Origin: Candidatus Electrothrix gigas
GTDB taxonomy: Bacteria; Desulfobacterota; Desulfobulbia; Desulfobulbales; Desulfobulbaceae
DNA length: 64,000 nt
Direction: 5' to 3'
Assembly: GCA_022766165.1 (NCBI GenBank)
Contig: QYLO01000009.1
Location: forward strand, 1-64,000
The notes beneath the pieces are model-generated. The model saw nothing but the letters and a program-made list of their open reading frames with translations. It searched no databases and had not been told where the DNA came from. The position numbers and the translations under genes are program-made. How positions within the stretch are numbered: position 1 is the stretch's first letter; every line of letters starts with the position of its first letter. Below are positions 53,835 through 61,957 of this stretch, piece by piece.

Positions 53835-56189
53835 ATGAAAGTATCTTTGATTGTCCCCCTTGTCTCGTTTCCTTTTTTTACTGCTTGTACTCCTCTTCTG
53901 TATAATCTTGTTCCTGGACCTGTTACTCCTGATTCTTTAATGGGTATTAGGCAAGAAAAAGTTACCAGCTCTCCTCTTTTAGTCAAAAACAGGAGAAATT
54001 TACTCCAAGCAGAGGTAAGAGAGGTAGGGAAGAAAAAGAAAGGGATGCAACAGACTCGTGCTGTTTATAGTTCTGAACTGGTGTTTATGCAGAAAAAAAA
54101 TATCTACACAAAGGAGGTGCAAGCGGTTAAAACGGTGAAAACGAGGCCGCTATCGTTGGCCAAGATAAAAAAGCCAGTATCTGAGCAGGAACCTGAACAC
54201 AAACTTCAGGAAGAGGTAACCGCTTTGAAAGAAACAGGTGATTGGAGGAGTCGTCGTAAACGGAGTAAAAGAAGTAAAAGAAGTAAAATTGATGGGGCAA
54301 GGCAAAGCCTTCTGACCTCTGCTTCTTTCTCTTCCTTTTTCTCTGATGAGATACAACCGTTTGAGTCTGCTCTGACCCTTCCGAACTCTTCGAGTTCTTT
54401 TACCCCTGTTCAGTTTACAATCGATAAGATTTCTGCGCAGATTTCTAAGAAGAACCATGAAAATATTTACAGAGAGGTTCCAACACTCTCTACTTCTGTG
54501 CAATTTGAGCAGGAACCTGAGCAAATCCTTCTGACCTCTGCTTCTTTCTCTTCCTTTTTCTCTGATGAGATACATGAGATACAATCTTCTGAGTCTTCTC
54601 TGACTTTTCCGAACTTTCCCAACTTTTTGGCCCCTGTTCAGTTTACAATCGATAAGATTTCTGCGCAGATTTCCAAGAAGAACCATGAAAATATTTACGG
54701 AAAGCTTCCAACACTCTATGCTCCCATGCAATTTGAGGAGGAACCTGAGCAAGAACTTCAGGAAGAGATAACTGCTTTGGAAATAACAGGCGATTGGGGG
54801 AGGTGGAGTTATAGAAAAAACAGTAAAATTAGTAAGTCAAAACAAATCCTTCTGACCTCTGCTTCTTTCTCTTCCTTTTTCTCTGATGAGATACATGAGA
54901 TACAATCTTCTGAGTCTTCTCTGACTTTTCCGAACTTTCCCAACTTTTTGGCCCCTGTTCAGTTGAATGGAGCAATTGATTTTATCTCGTTGCTTGCAAA
55001 AAATCCTACAAAAGAACAGACGCAGGATATATCTCTTGGAACCAAGACGCTGATTTCTGACTTTCCTATTATTGTCAACAAACAAGTTGCGTTTTACTTG
55101 GATAAATTTCAGCATGAACAACGAGAAATTTTTGAAGCTTGGCTCGAGCGGTCAGCCCTTTATGTGCCATTGATTGAACAGGAATTAAACAAGGCCGCAT
55201 TGCCCAAGGCATTAATTCGTCTTGCCATGATTGAATCTGGCTTTAATCCTAGTGCGTATTCACCAGCAGGTGCTACTGGGTTATGGCAGTTTATGCCCAC
55301 AACAGCCAAGAGTTATGGCTTACGTATTGACTCTTGGATAGATGAACGCCGAAACCCAGAAAAGGCAACAAAGGCGGCTATATCGTATCTCAGTGCCTTA
55401 TATAAACAGTTCGGTGATTGGCAGCTTGCTGTTGCAGCCTATAATGCAGGTGAGGGTAAAATTTCGCGGGGACTGGAAAAGTATAAGGTAAAGAATTTTT
55501 GGGAGCTTGCGGAAAAGAACTATTTACCTCTTGAGACAAAACGTTATGTGCCAAAATTGATTGCTGCGATCATTATTGCGCATGAGCCAAAGCGGTATGG
55601 TTTTCAACCTGTTGCTGAGAAAAAGATGGAATATGATATCGTTGATGTGCCGTCTCGGACGCCGTTAGCAAAAGTTGCCAAAGCTGGAGGCTATTCAGTA
55701 AAGGAAATTCGTCAGTTGAATAACGAGTTACTGAAAAACCAGATCCCTCCTGTACAAAACATGTACTCTCTCAGAGTGCCTGCTGGCAGCAGTACCCGCA
55801 TTGCTGCGAACATTGCTGAAAATCTTCAAGAGACCCGGTCTGATAAAAAGAAAAAGGTTATCCATAGACTTCAGAGAGGCGAGACCCTGTCTGGGGTGAG
55901 TAAACGCTATAATGTTCCGGTTAATATGATTATGCAGTGGAATGATATTGATGATGTTCGGCGGCTCCAAACTGGTCGTAAACTCGCTCTTTACCCTCAT
56001 AAAAAGTTTCATGCCGGGAAAGATCAGGTTGTGAAAATGGATATTAGCTACTATAAAGTTCGTCATGGTGATTCTCTGTGGTCTATTGCTCAGAAACATC
56101 AGGTTTCCACCCGAGAGATTAAGCAGTGGAACCAGCTAAATAACAACTTGCTTCATCCAGGGAAAAAATTGGTTATTAAAAAAAGTTAA
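53835..56189 (+). CDS. MltD-like lytic transglycosylase lipoprotein with LysM domains
   Basis: The 784-residue protein has a signal peptide with a lipobox-like FFTAC near residue 18. Residues about 60-390 are a Ser/Phe/Glu-rich region with near-identical repeats (LLTSASFSSFFSDEI, SLTFPNFPNFLAPVQ, TIDKISAQISKKNHENIY). The catalytic SLT domain follows, with E467 in LAMIESGFNPSAYSP and GATGLWQFMPTTAKSYGL. Then come a YkuD/LysM-like segment (YSVKEIRQLNNELL) and two LysM domains at about 675-720 (LQRGETLSGVSKRYNVP) and 739-784 (VRHGDSLWSIAQKHQVS). It cleaves glycan strands of murein with anhydro ends. The repeated N-terminal region is not part of ordinary MltD. Confidence 0.88.
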   Translation: MKVSLIVPLVSFPFFTACTPLLYNLVPGPVTPDSLMGIRQEKVTSSPLLVKNRRNLLQAEVREVGKKKKGMQQTRAVYSSELVFMQKKNIYTKEVQAVKTVKTRPLSLAKIKKPVSEQEPEHKLQEEVTALKETGDWRSRRKRSKRSKRSKIDGARQSLLTSASFSSFFSDEIQPFESALTLPNSSSSFTPVQFTIDKISAQISKKNHENIYREVPTLSTSVQFEQEPEQILLTSASFSSFFSDEIHEIQSSESSLTFPNFPNFLAPVQFTIDKISAQISKKNHENIYGKLPTLYAPMQFEEEPEQELQEEITALEITGDWGRWSYRKNSKISKSKQILLTSASFSSFFSDEIHEIQSSESSLTFPNFPNFLAPVQLNGAIDFISLLAKNPTKEQTQDISLGTKTLISDFPIIVNKQVAFYLDKFQHEQREIFEAWLERSALYVPLIEQELNKAALPKALIRLAMIESGFNPSAYSPAGATGLWQFMPTTAKSYGLRIDSWIDERRNPEKATKAAISYLSALYKQFGDWQLAVAAYNAGEGKISRGLEKYKVKNFWELAEKNYLPLETKRYVPKLIAAIIIAHEPKRYGFQPVAEKKMEYDIVDVPSRTPLAKVAKAGGYSVKEIRQLNNELLKNQIPPVQNMYSLRVPAGSSTRIAANIAENLQETRSDKKKKVIHRLQRGETLSGVSKRYNVPVNMIMQWNDIDDVRRLQTGRKLALYPHKKFHAGKDQVVKMDISYYKVRHGDSLWSIAQKHQVSTREIKQWNQLNNNLLHPGKKLVIKKS
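54308..54965 (+). repeat. Internal long repeats within the MltD-like gene
   Basis: A segment starting ccttctgacctctgcttctt occurs at 54308, 54527 and 54848. The second and third copies appear identical for about 117 bases. Another segment (cgataagatttctgcgcag) occurs in the first two copies at about 54420 and 54650. Identity at DNA level points to recent duplication or gene conversion and to length variation between strains. Confidence 0.85.
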
Positions 56190-56310
56190 TTCTTTTGGAA
56201 ATAACGTATATAATGCCTCTTCGGTATCTCGTATCCCGTATTTCGTATTTCGACCGGCCCTTGGGTCGGGACAACAACAAGCCGCCTGATAGTCGGTACG
56301 TTCGTATACA

Positions 56311-56853
56311 ATGAACAGAAAAAGCTGGCGTAAGATGCATCGTTGGACAGGACTCTTTGTACTGGGTTTTGTCTTTTTTTACTGTCTCACTGGATTGTTG
56401 CTCAACCATAGAAAGTCGTTTGGCTACTTTCAAACACGCCACAAGACGGTTACAGAGATACAGGTGCAGCAACAGGATGTGCTGAATCAAATCATTGCAG
56501 CGTACAAGCAGCAGATTGGCCGCAACGATGACCCGACAGTCATTCGCTTGAAAAAAGAAGGTGTGATTGAATTTCTCTATGGTTCTCATGGAACTACTAC
56601 CTATGTGATTGATTCGATGAAAGGGGTCATGACCCGCATTGAAAAGAAAAAACAGCAGCCTTGGTATTGGTTGAACAGGCTGCATAAATCGTATAAGGTT
56701 GGCTCTCGCTGGATTTGGTTGACAGATTGTATTGCCATCTTGATTCTTGTTCTTACCCTGAGTGGCTTGTTTCTTTTTCGTTATACATGGTTGGACATCA
56801 TGCTGCTTGTTTTTGGAGGTATGGTAATGGGGATCGGAATGGTGCTGACGTGA
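56311..56853 (+). CDS. PepSY-type membrane protein
   Basis: The 180-residue protein starts with a basic tail and a membrane helix (WTGLFVLGFVFFYCLTGLLLNH). A periplasmic PepSY-like stretch follows (VTEIQVQQQ to YVIDSMKGVMTRIE). Then HKSYKVGSRWIWLTDCIAILILVLTLSGLFLF and a final helix complete it (split here). This is the PepSY-associated membrane family, often near iron-uptake or reductase genes; none is near here. The role is unknown. Confidence 0.7.
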   Translation: MNRKSWRKMHRWTGLFVLGFVFFYCLTGLLLNHRKSFGYFQTRHKTVTEIQVQQQDVLNQIIAAYKQQIGRNDDPTVIRLKKEGVIEFLYGSHGTTTYVIDSMKGVMTRIEKKKQQPWYWLNRLHKSYKVGSRWIWLTDCIAILILVLTLSGLFLFRYTWLDIMLLVFGGMVMGIGMVLT

Positions 56854-56871
56854 ATTTATACCGTATAGAAT

Positions 56872-58299
56872 ATGTCTGAAATAACATTACTATGGCATGA
56901 TTATGAGACCTGGGGGATAGATCCCCGCCAAGACAGACCTGCCCAGTTTGCAGCCCTGCAAACAAATAGTGAACTTGAAGAGATTGGTGAACCGATAATG
57001 CTGTACTGTCGTCCAACCGATGACTTTCTTCCTCATCCAGAGGCTGCAATGCTGACTGGTATCTCTCCCCAAGAGGCAGCAACCAAAGGTATGAATGAGG
57101 CAGATTTTTTCCAGAAAATTAATGCGCTTTTTTCTCAGCCTAGAACCTGTGGTCTGGGCTATAATTCCCTTCGTTTTGATGACGAGGTCACTCGCTTTGG
57201 TCTGTATCGTAATTTCATTGATCCCTATGCCCGTGAATGGCAGAATGAAAATAGCCGCTGGGATATTATAGATCTGATGCGCATGGCCTATGCCTTGCGG
57301 CCTGAACATATTCATTGGCCTGAAAAGGAAGACGGTTGCGTCAGTTTTAAGCTGGAAGACCTGACCGCTGCCAACGGGATTGAGCATAGTAATGCCCATG
57401 ATGCCTTGTCTGACGTTCGGGCAACGATAGCCTTGGCCCGGCTCATCAAGAGGCTTCAACCTCGTCTTTATACCTATTTTTTCAACTTACGCAGGAAACA
57501 TGAGGCTGCGCAGATGCTGAATCTGAGAGAACACGGGATCGTTCTCCATGTCAGCGGTATGTATCCTACGGCCCTGGGCTGCATGGCTCCGGTTGTTCCT
57601 CTGCTGCAACATCCACGCAATACAAATGAAATTATTGTCTATGATCTGCGTCAAAATCCGCAAGAGTTTTTAGACATGACAGTGGATGAGATAGAGGATA
57701 ATCTGTACACCCGCACAGAGGATCTGCCAGAAGGGGTGGAGAGGATTGGCCTCAAGGGAGTGCATCTCAATAAATCGCCAGCCTTAGCGCCGGTCAATAC
57801 CCTGACTCCAGAGTTGGCTGATAAATGGCAGATTCATTGGCAACAAATCAAAGACCATTATCAGGTGTTGCTTGCAGAGAATACTCTGGAAAAGTTGAAG
57901 AATCGTCTTCAAGAGTTGTATCTTCGAGTGTCGGATATCGAACCCGTGGATGTTGATGTTGCCCTGTATGGAACCTTTATTTCCAATAGTGATCGTAGAA
58001 TTTGTGATACACTGTTGCAGAAATCACCTGAGCAACTGGCTGAATGGAAGCCTGATTTTCAGGACAAACGCTTACAGCACTTATACTTTCGTTATCGGGC
58101 AAGAAATTGGCCTGAGACCCTGAATGCAAAGGAAAGAGATCAGTGGCGGCAATTTTGTGAGGATCGTCTTCTTGCCGGTAAATTTGGTCATCCACTCACG
58201 CTTGATAAGTATCAAGATATCTTAGAAGAGATGCTAGAACAGGGAATACCAGAGAACAGACAGGATCTGTTTAAAAAGTTGGTGGAATGGGTTCAGTGA
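56872..58299 (+). CDS. sbcB: Exodeoxyribonuclease I
   Basis: The 475-residue protein degrades single-stranded DNA 3' to 5' in mismatch repair and recombination. It has the DEDD exonuclease acids: D10 and E12 in LWHDYETWG, FDDE in GYNSLRFDDE and HDALSDVRAT. SH3-like and C-terminal ExoI domains follow. Its length equals that of the enteric enzyme. It is followed after nine bases by the PilZ gene. Confidence 0.94.
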   Translation: MSEITLLWHDYETWGIDPRQDRPAQFAALQTNSELEEIGEPIMLYCRPTDDFLPHPEAAMLTGISPQEAATKGMNEADFFQKINALFSQPRTCGLGYNSLRFDDEVTRFGLYRNFIDPYAREWQNENSRWDIIDLMRMAYALRPEHIHWPEKEDGCVSFKLEDLTAANGIEHSNAHDALSDVRATIALARLIKRLQPRLYTYFFNLRRKHEAAQMLNLREHGIVLHVSGMYPTALGCMAPVVPLLQHPRNTNEIIVYDLRQNPQEFLDMTVDEIEDNLYTRTEDLPEGVERIGLKGVHLNKSPALAPVNTLTPELADKWQIHWQQIKDHYQVLLAENTLEKLKNRLQELYLRVSDIEPVDVDVALYGTFISNSDRRICDTLLQKSPEQLAEWKPDFQDKRLQHLYFRYRARNWPETLNAKERDQWRQFCEDRLLAGKFGHPLTLDKYQDILEEMLEQGIPENRQDLFKKLVEWVQ

Positions 58300-58308
58300 T
58301 ACAAGGCA

Positions 58309-58743
58309 ATGGGACAGACAAAACAGGAAGAAAAACGACGTTATACAAGGGTTATTTTCAATGAACAGAATAAAGTTCAAGCCCTTATCAGCTTACCCTA
58401 TCAACCCGAGTCACAGGGTCCTCTACAGCAGATGCCTGCTTCTGTCTTAAACATGAGTGAAGGAGGTCTCCAGGTTTCTGTTGAGCGAAAAAAGTTTCAA
58501 ACAGTGGAGCAAGGTGATAATGCCCTGTTGACGTCCCTTACAGGAGTTCCTGATCTTGTCTCGTTAACCGATATTCCAGTGCAGATTATCTGGATTATGG
58601 ATAATGAATACTTGGAACATATCCTGTTAGGTATCTCTTTTTTTGAGCTTTCTGAGAGGCAGCATAAGATTCTCCGTTTTTTTGTTGAGCATCGTCTTAC
58701 CCTGGCTATGAAAAACGGGGAGCAAGAAACGATACGTTTGTAG
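58309..58743 (+). CDS. PilZ-domain c-di-GMP-binding protein
   Basis: The 144-residue protein has the two PilZ ligand motifs: R10-R-Y-T-R14 and N48-M-S-E-G-G53. A beta barrel (VQIIWIMDNEYLEHILLGISFFEL) and a C-terminal helix follow. It should bind c-di-GMP; no effector domain is attached, so it probably acts on a partner. Close spacing to sbcB suggests co-transcription. Confidence 0.85.
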   Translation: MGQTKQEEKRRYTRVIFNEQNKVQALISLPYQPESQGPLQQMPASVLNMSEGGLQVSVERKKFQTVEQGDNALLTSLTGVPDLVSLTDIPVQIIWIMDNEYLEHILLGISFFELSERQHKILRFFVEHRLTLAMKNGEQETIRL

Positions 58744-58799
58744 GTAGGCGTGTACCTGTACGCCTTCATATTTTTGAATACTGCCAAAGGTGTCCTGTT

Positions 58800-61418
58800 A
58801 TGAAAAAACTGATTGCTTTCTCCCTCTCACTTCTCCTCCGTATTCGTTACCGTGTCACTGTAACCGGACTCAAAGAGCTGAAAAAAAGTACTAAAAAAGA
58901 TGATCGTCCCCTTGTATTCCTTCCAAATCATCAGGCCCTGATTGATCCAGTCATTGTCATGAGCCTGCTGTACAACAGTTTTGCACCAAGACCTCTGGTT
59001 GATGAAAAACAGTCAAAACATTGGTTGGCAAAATATCTCATGGAGATGGTCCAGGCTATTTTAATTCCAGATTTACATGTGAGTAGTCATCATGCCAAGG
59101 AGCAGGTTTTTGCTGGAATTGAAGAGCTTGTAGCAAGCCTCAATCGTGGGGAAAACGTGCTGATGTATCCGGCAGGACACATCTCCCGGGGGAACCGAGA
59201 AGTCATAGGTGCCAATACCGGTGCGATTTCTGTTGTTCATGGGACGCCAGAGGCCAGAGTTGTCCTGATACGTATCCGTGGTTTATGGGGAAGTCGTTTT
59301 AGTCGGGTTCGTGGGGTGCCTACCTTATTTGGGGATGTGGGAATACTGTTTCTCAGAGTACTTGCCAACGGACTCTTTTTTATGCCTCGAAGAGCCGTGC
59401 ATCTTGAAGTTGTTGAGCCAGATGATTTTCCACGAGATGGTGATAAGCAGAGAATAAATCAATATCTTGAAAGTTTTTATAATGTTCATCCAGACAGAAA
59501 CACAGAAATAGCTTCTTACTGGTGGCAAGGATTGCAGCCCATCTATCATGAGGAGGCTCGTCCAGAGTTTACCATGCAGGATACGGAACGTATTCCAGAG
59601 AGTATTCGCAGGCTTGTTTTGACACAGTTGGCAGAACTCTCCGGTGTGGACAGGGTCCAAGAACAGGATAGGTTGACCACAGACCTTGGAATGGACAGCT
59701 TAATTTTGGCAGAGTTTGGGTCTTGGTTGCATCAGGAATTTGGTGTGGCAACTGAAAATCTGGAAGTACTGCAAACTGTTTCTGACTGTCTTCTTGCTGC
59801 CAGCGGAATTATGCCGATCTTATCCGCTGTGCCGCTCAAACCTGTTTCCTCTCAGTGGTTTGAACAGGGTGATGAACACACACTGCGCTTTGCTAAGGGG
59901 GAAAATATTGCTCAAATTTTTCTGCAGCAGGCTGCGCAGAATCCAGATCAGGTTATTTTATCTGACCAGGTGGGTGGTGACAAAACCTGGCGACAGTTGA
60001 TTATGGCGGTGTACGCTCTTTTGCCGGAAATAAAGAAGATTCCCGCAAAAAGGGTCGGCATTATGATGCCAGCCTCTGTGAGTGCCGTTATAAGTTGGCT
60101 GGTTGTGATGTTTAGCGGAAAAGAACCAGTGATGGTCAACTGGACCAGCGGAACTGGTACGATGCAGTATTCCTTGCAGGCTGTTGGGGTAAAGCAAGTG
60201 ATTACGGCAAAGGCCCTCACCGACCAACTCAAGCAGCGAGGAGTTGAGCTGAATACGGTTGACGTTACCTGGTTGTATCTCGAAGAGCTGGCGACTCGAA
60301 TACATGCCGGTCGAAAAATTACAGCGTTGTTTAAAAGTAGACTGTCTTGGCAAGCACTGCATCAGGCAAAGATTGCGCAAAATGCAGCGATTCTCTTTAC
60401 CTCTGGTTCTGAGGCCCGTCCAAAAGCTGTTCCCCTAACCCATAGCAACTTTCTTTCAAATGCTCAAGACTATTCAGAAATATTATCATTATCCTCCAGT
60501 GATCGCCTGTTGGGCATTTTGCCGGTGTTCCATTCCCTTGGGTTAGCTGGTACGGTGATTCTGCCGCTCTGTACTGGTCTGCGTACGGTGTATTGGTCCA
60601 ACCCAACTGAGGGTGCACAGCTTGCTCGAATGATTCAGGCTTACGGTGTAACGACCTTGATCACCACGCCTACCTTTGTCCACGGCATTCTGCGGGCTGG
60701 AAAACCAGAGTCCCTGCATACGCTCCGCTTGATTTTTTCTGGAGCGGAAAAATGTCCAGACCATGTCTTTGCTCTTCTTAAAGAATACTGCCCGCAAACT
60801 GTGCTGTGTGAGGGATACGGTATAACCGAGTGTTCTCCTGTGGTCACGGTTAACTCTTTGGATGATCCCCAACCTGGGACTATTGGAAAAATATTACAAT
60901 CAATGGAGTATGTCCTGCTAGACCCAGAGAGCAATCAACCTGTTGCCCCTGGAGAAAATGGTCGTCTTTTAGTGCGAGGCCCCAATGTTTTTTCCGGTTA
61001 TCTTGGCGATGCGCCTTCTCCTTTTGTCGACTTTTCTGGGAAATCTTGGTATGATACCGGAGATTTGATATTTGAAAGGGATGGGGTGTTAGTTTTTGCC
61101 GGACGGTTGAAGCGATTTGTTAAAATGGGTGGTGAAATGATCTCTCTGCCCGCAATTGAGCAGGTTTTAGAGGCGCATTATCCCACAGGGGATGGGCCAG
61201 TTTTGGCAGTGGCTGCCACTGCTGATGAACAGCATCCTGAGCTGGTTTTACTCACAACATTGACAACAGACAGGCAAGAGGTGAATCAGGTTATCCGAAA
61301 TGCGGGCCTGTCTCCCTTACATAATATTCGACTTATTCGTCAAGTTGAGGAAATACCCCTTCTCGGAACCGGAAAAACAGACTATACGACCATTACTAAG
61401 CTTATTACTCAACAATAA
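58800..61418 (+). CDS. Acyltransferase-ACP-acyl-ACP synthetase fusion (Aas-like)
   Basis: The 872-residue protein has three parts. PlsC-type acyltransferase (1-220) has NHQALID (H44, D49) and MYPAGHISRG. An acyl carrier domain at about 270-340 has the pantetheine serine S300 in LGMDSLILAEF. An AMP-forming acyl ligase (about 370-870) has LFTSGSEARPKAV, EGYGITECSPVV and YDTGDLI. The E. coli Aas protein joins an acyltransferase to a ligase and re-acylates lysophospholipid; here a carrier is built in between them, so the acyl chain may never leave the protein. The membrane face is likely. ATG 58800 is the first start. Confidence 0.88.
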   Translation: MKKLIAFSLSLLLRIRYRVTVTGLKELKKSTKKDDRPLVFLPNHQALIDPVIVMSLLYNSFAPRPLVDEKQSKHWLAKYLMEMVQAILIPDLHVSSHHAKEQVFAGIEELVASLNRGENVLMYPAGHISRGNREVIGANTGAISVVHGTPEARVVLIRIRGLWGSRFSRVRGVPTLFGDVGILFLRVLANGLFFMPRRAVHLEVVEPDDFPRDGDKQRINQYLESFYNVHPDRNTEIASYWWQGLQPIYHEEARPEFTMQDTERIPESIRRLVLTQLAELSGVDRVQEQDRLTTDLGMDSLILAEFGSWLHQEFGVATENLEVLQTVSDCLLAASGIMPILSAVPLKPVSSQWFEQGDEHTLRFAKGENIAQIFLQQAAQNPDQVILSDQVGGDKTWRQLIMAVYALLPEIKKIPAKRVGIMMPASVSAVISWLVVMFSGKEPVMVNWTSGTGTMQYSLQAVGVKQVITAKALTDQLKQRGVELNTVDVTWLYLEELATRIHAGRKITALFKSRLSWQALHQAKIAQNAAILFTSGSEARPKAVPLTHSNFLSNAQDYSEILSLSSSDRLLGILPVFHSLGLAGTVILPLCTGLRTVYWSNPTEGAQLARMIQAYGVTTLITTPTFVHGILRAGKPESLHTLRLIFSGAEKCPDHVFALLKEYCPQTVLCEGYGITECSPVVTVNSLDDPQPGTIGKILQSMEYVLLDPESNQPVAPGENGRLLVRGPNVFSGYLGDAPSPFVDFSGKSWYDTGDLIFERDGVLVFAGRLKRFVKMGGEMISLPAIEQVLEAHYPTGDGPVLAVAATADEQHPELVLLTTLTTDRQEVNQVIRNAGLSPLHNIRLIRQVEEIPLLGTGKTDYTTITKLITQQ

Positions 61419-61472
61419 GTTTATTGAGTACGGATGGTTCGTTTTGATATAATAAAAAATGGAGTAATAGTA

Positions 61473-61883
61473 ATGAGATGGAATTACGAGGCATTTGAGT
61501 CAACACATTCTGGCAGAGAAGGAGTGACAGAGATGGAACTCCAGGTACAGGAAAAATTGGAAGAGTTGGGTCAAAGGGCTGAACATGCAAAAGTGGTTAT
61601 GACAAATATTATTGGGGGTGTAGCACGGGCTGTTATTTACTATCCAGACACAAACCTTTCCTTGCCCGCAGTGCAACGCATTGGAAAATGGGTTAAGGGC
61701 GATGTAAATACAATAGCTGATAATCGAGATACAGAGCGATTAAAAGAAGAAATGTATCAGGAGATGAAATTATTGCTTGAATCTCTGCCCGATGCTCAGG
61801 CTGCTCGAAGTAAAATTTCTGCTACGGCATATAAAAGCGGGTACTCCACTATAACTCTTTGGTATCCAATGGAAGTTTCTTAA
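61473..61883 (+). CDS. Hypothetical protein
   Basis: ATG 61473 with ggag eight bases upstream gives 136 residues; an in-frame ATG at 61434 lacks a good ribosome binding site. The protein reads MRWNYEAFESTHSGREGVTE and ends TAYKSGYSTITLWYPMEVS. It is a mixed helix/strand chain without signal peptide or membrane helix. I recognise no family. Confidence 0.55.
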   Translation: MRWNYEAFESTHSGREGVTEMELQVQEKLEELGQRAEHAKVVMTNIIGGVARAVIYYPDTNLSLPAVQRIGKWVKGDVNTIADNRDTERLKEEMYQEMKLLLESLPDAQAARSKISATAYKSGYSTITLWYPMEVS

Positions 61884-61957
61884 CCCACCCCTGTTGTATT
61901 TGAGTGATAAGAACCCTGAAAATACAGAGAGAGCATCAATACACCTGGCAAACTGAA

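Noticed and set aside
54150-55121. Minus-strand Arg/Leu-rich ORFs within the MltD-like gene
   Set aside because: They are shadows of the internal repeats; the plus frame runs through to the SLT and LysM domains.
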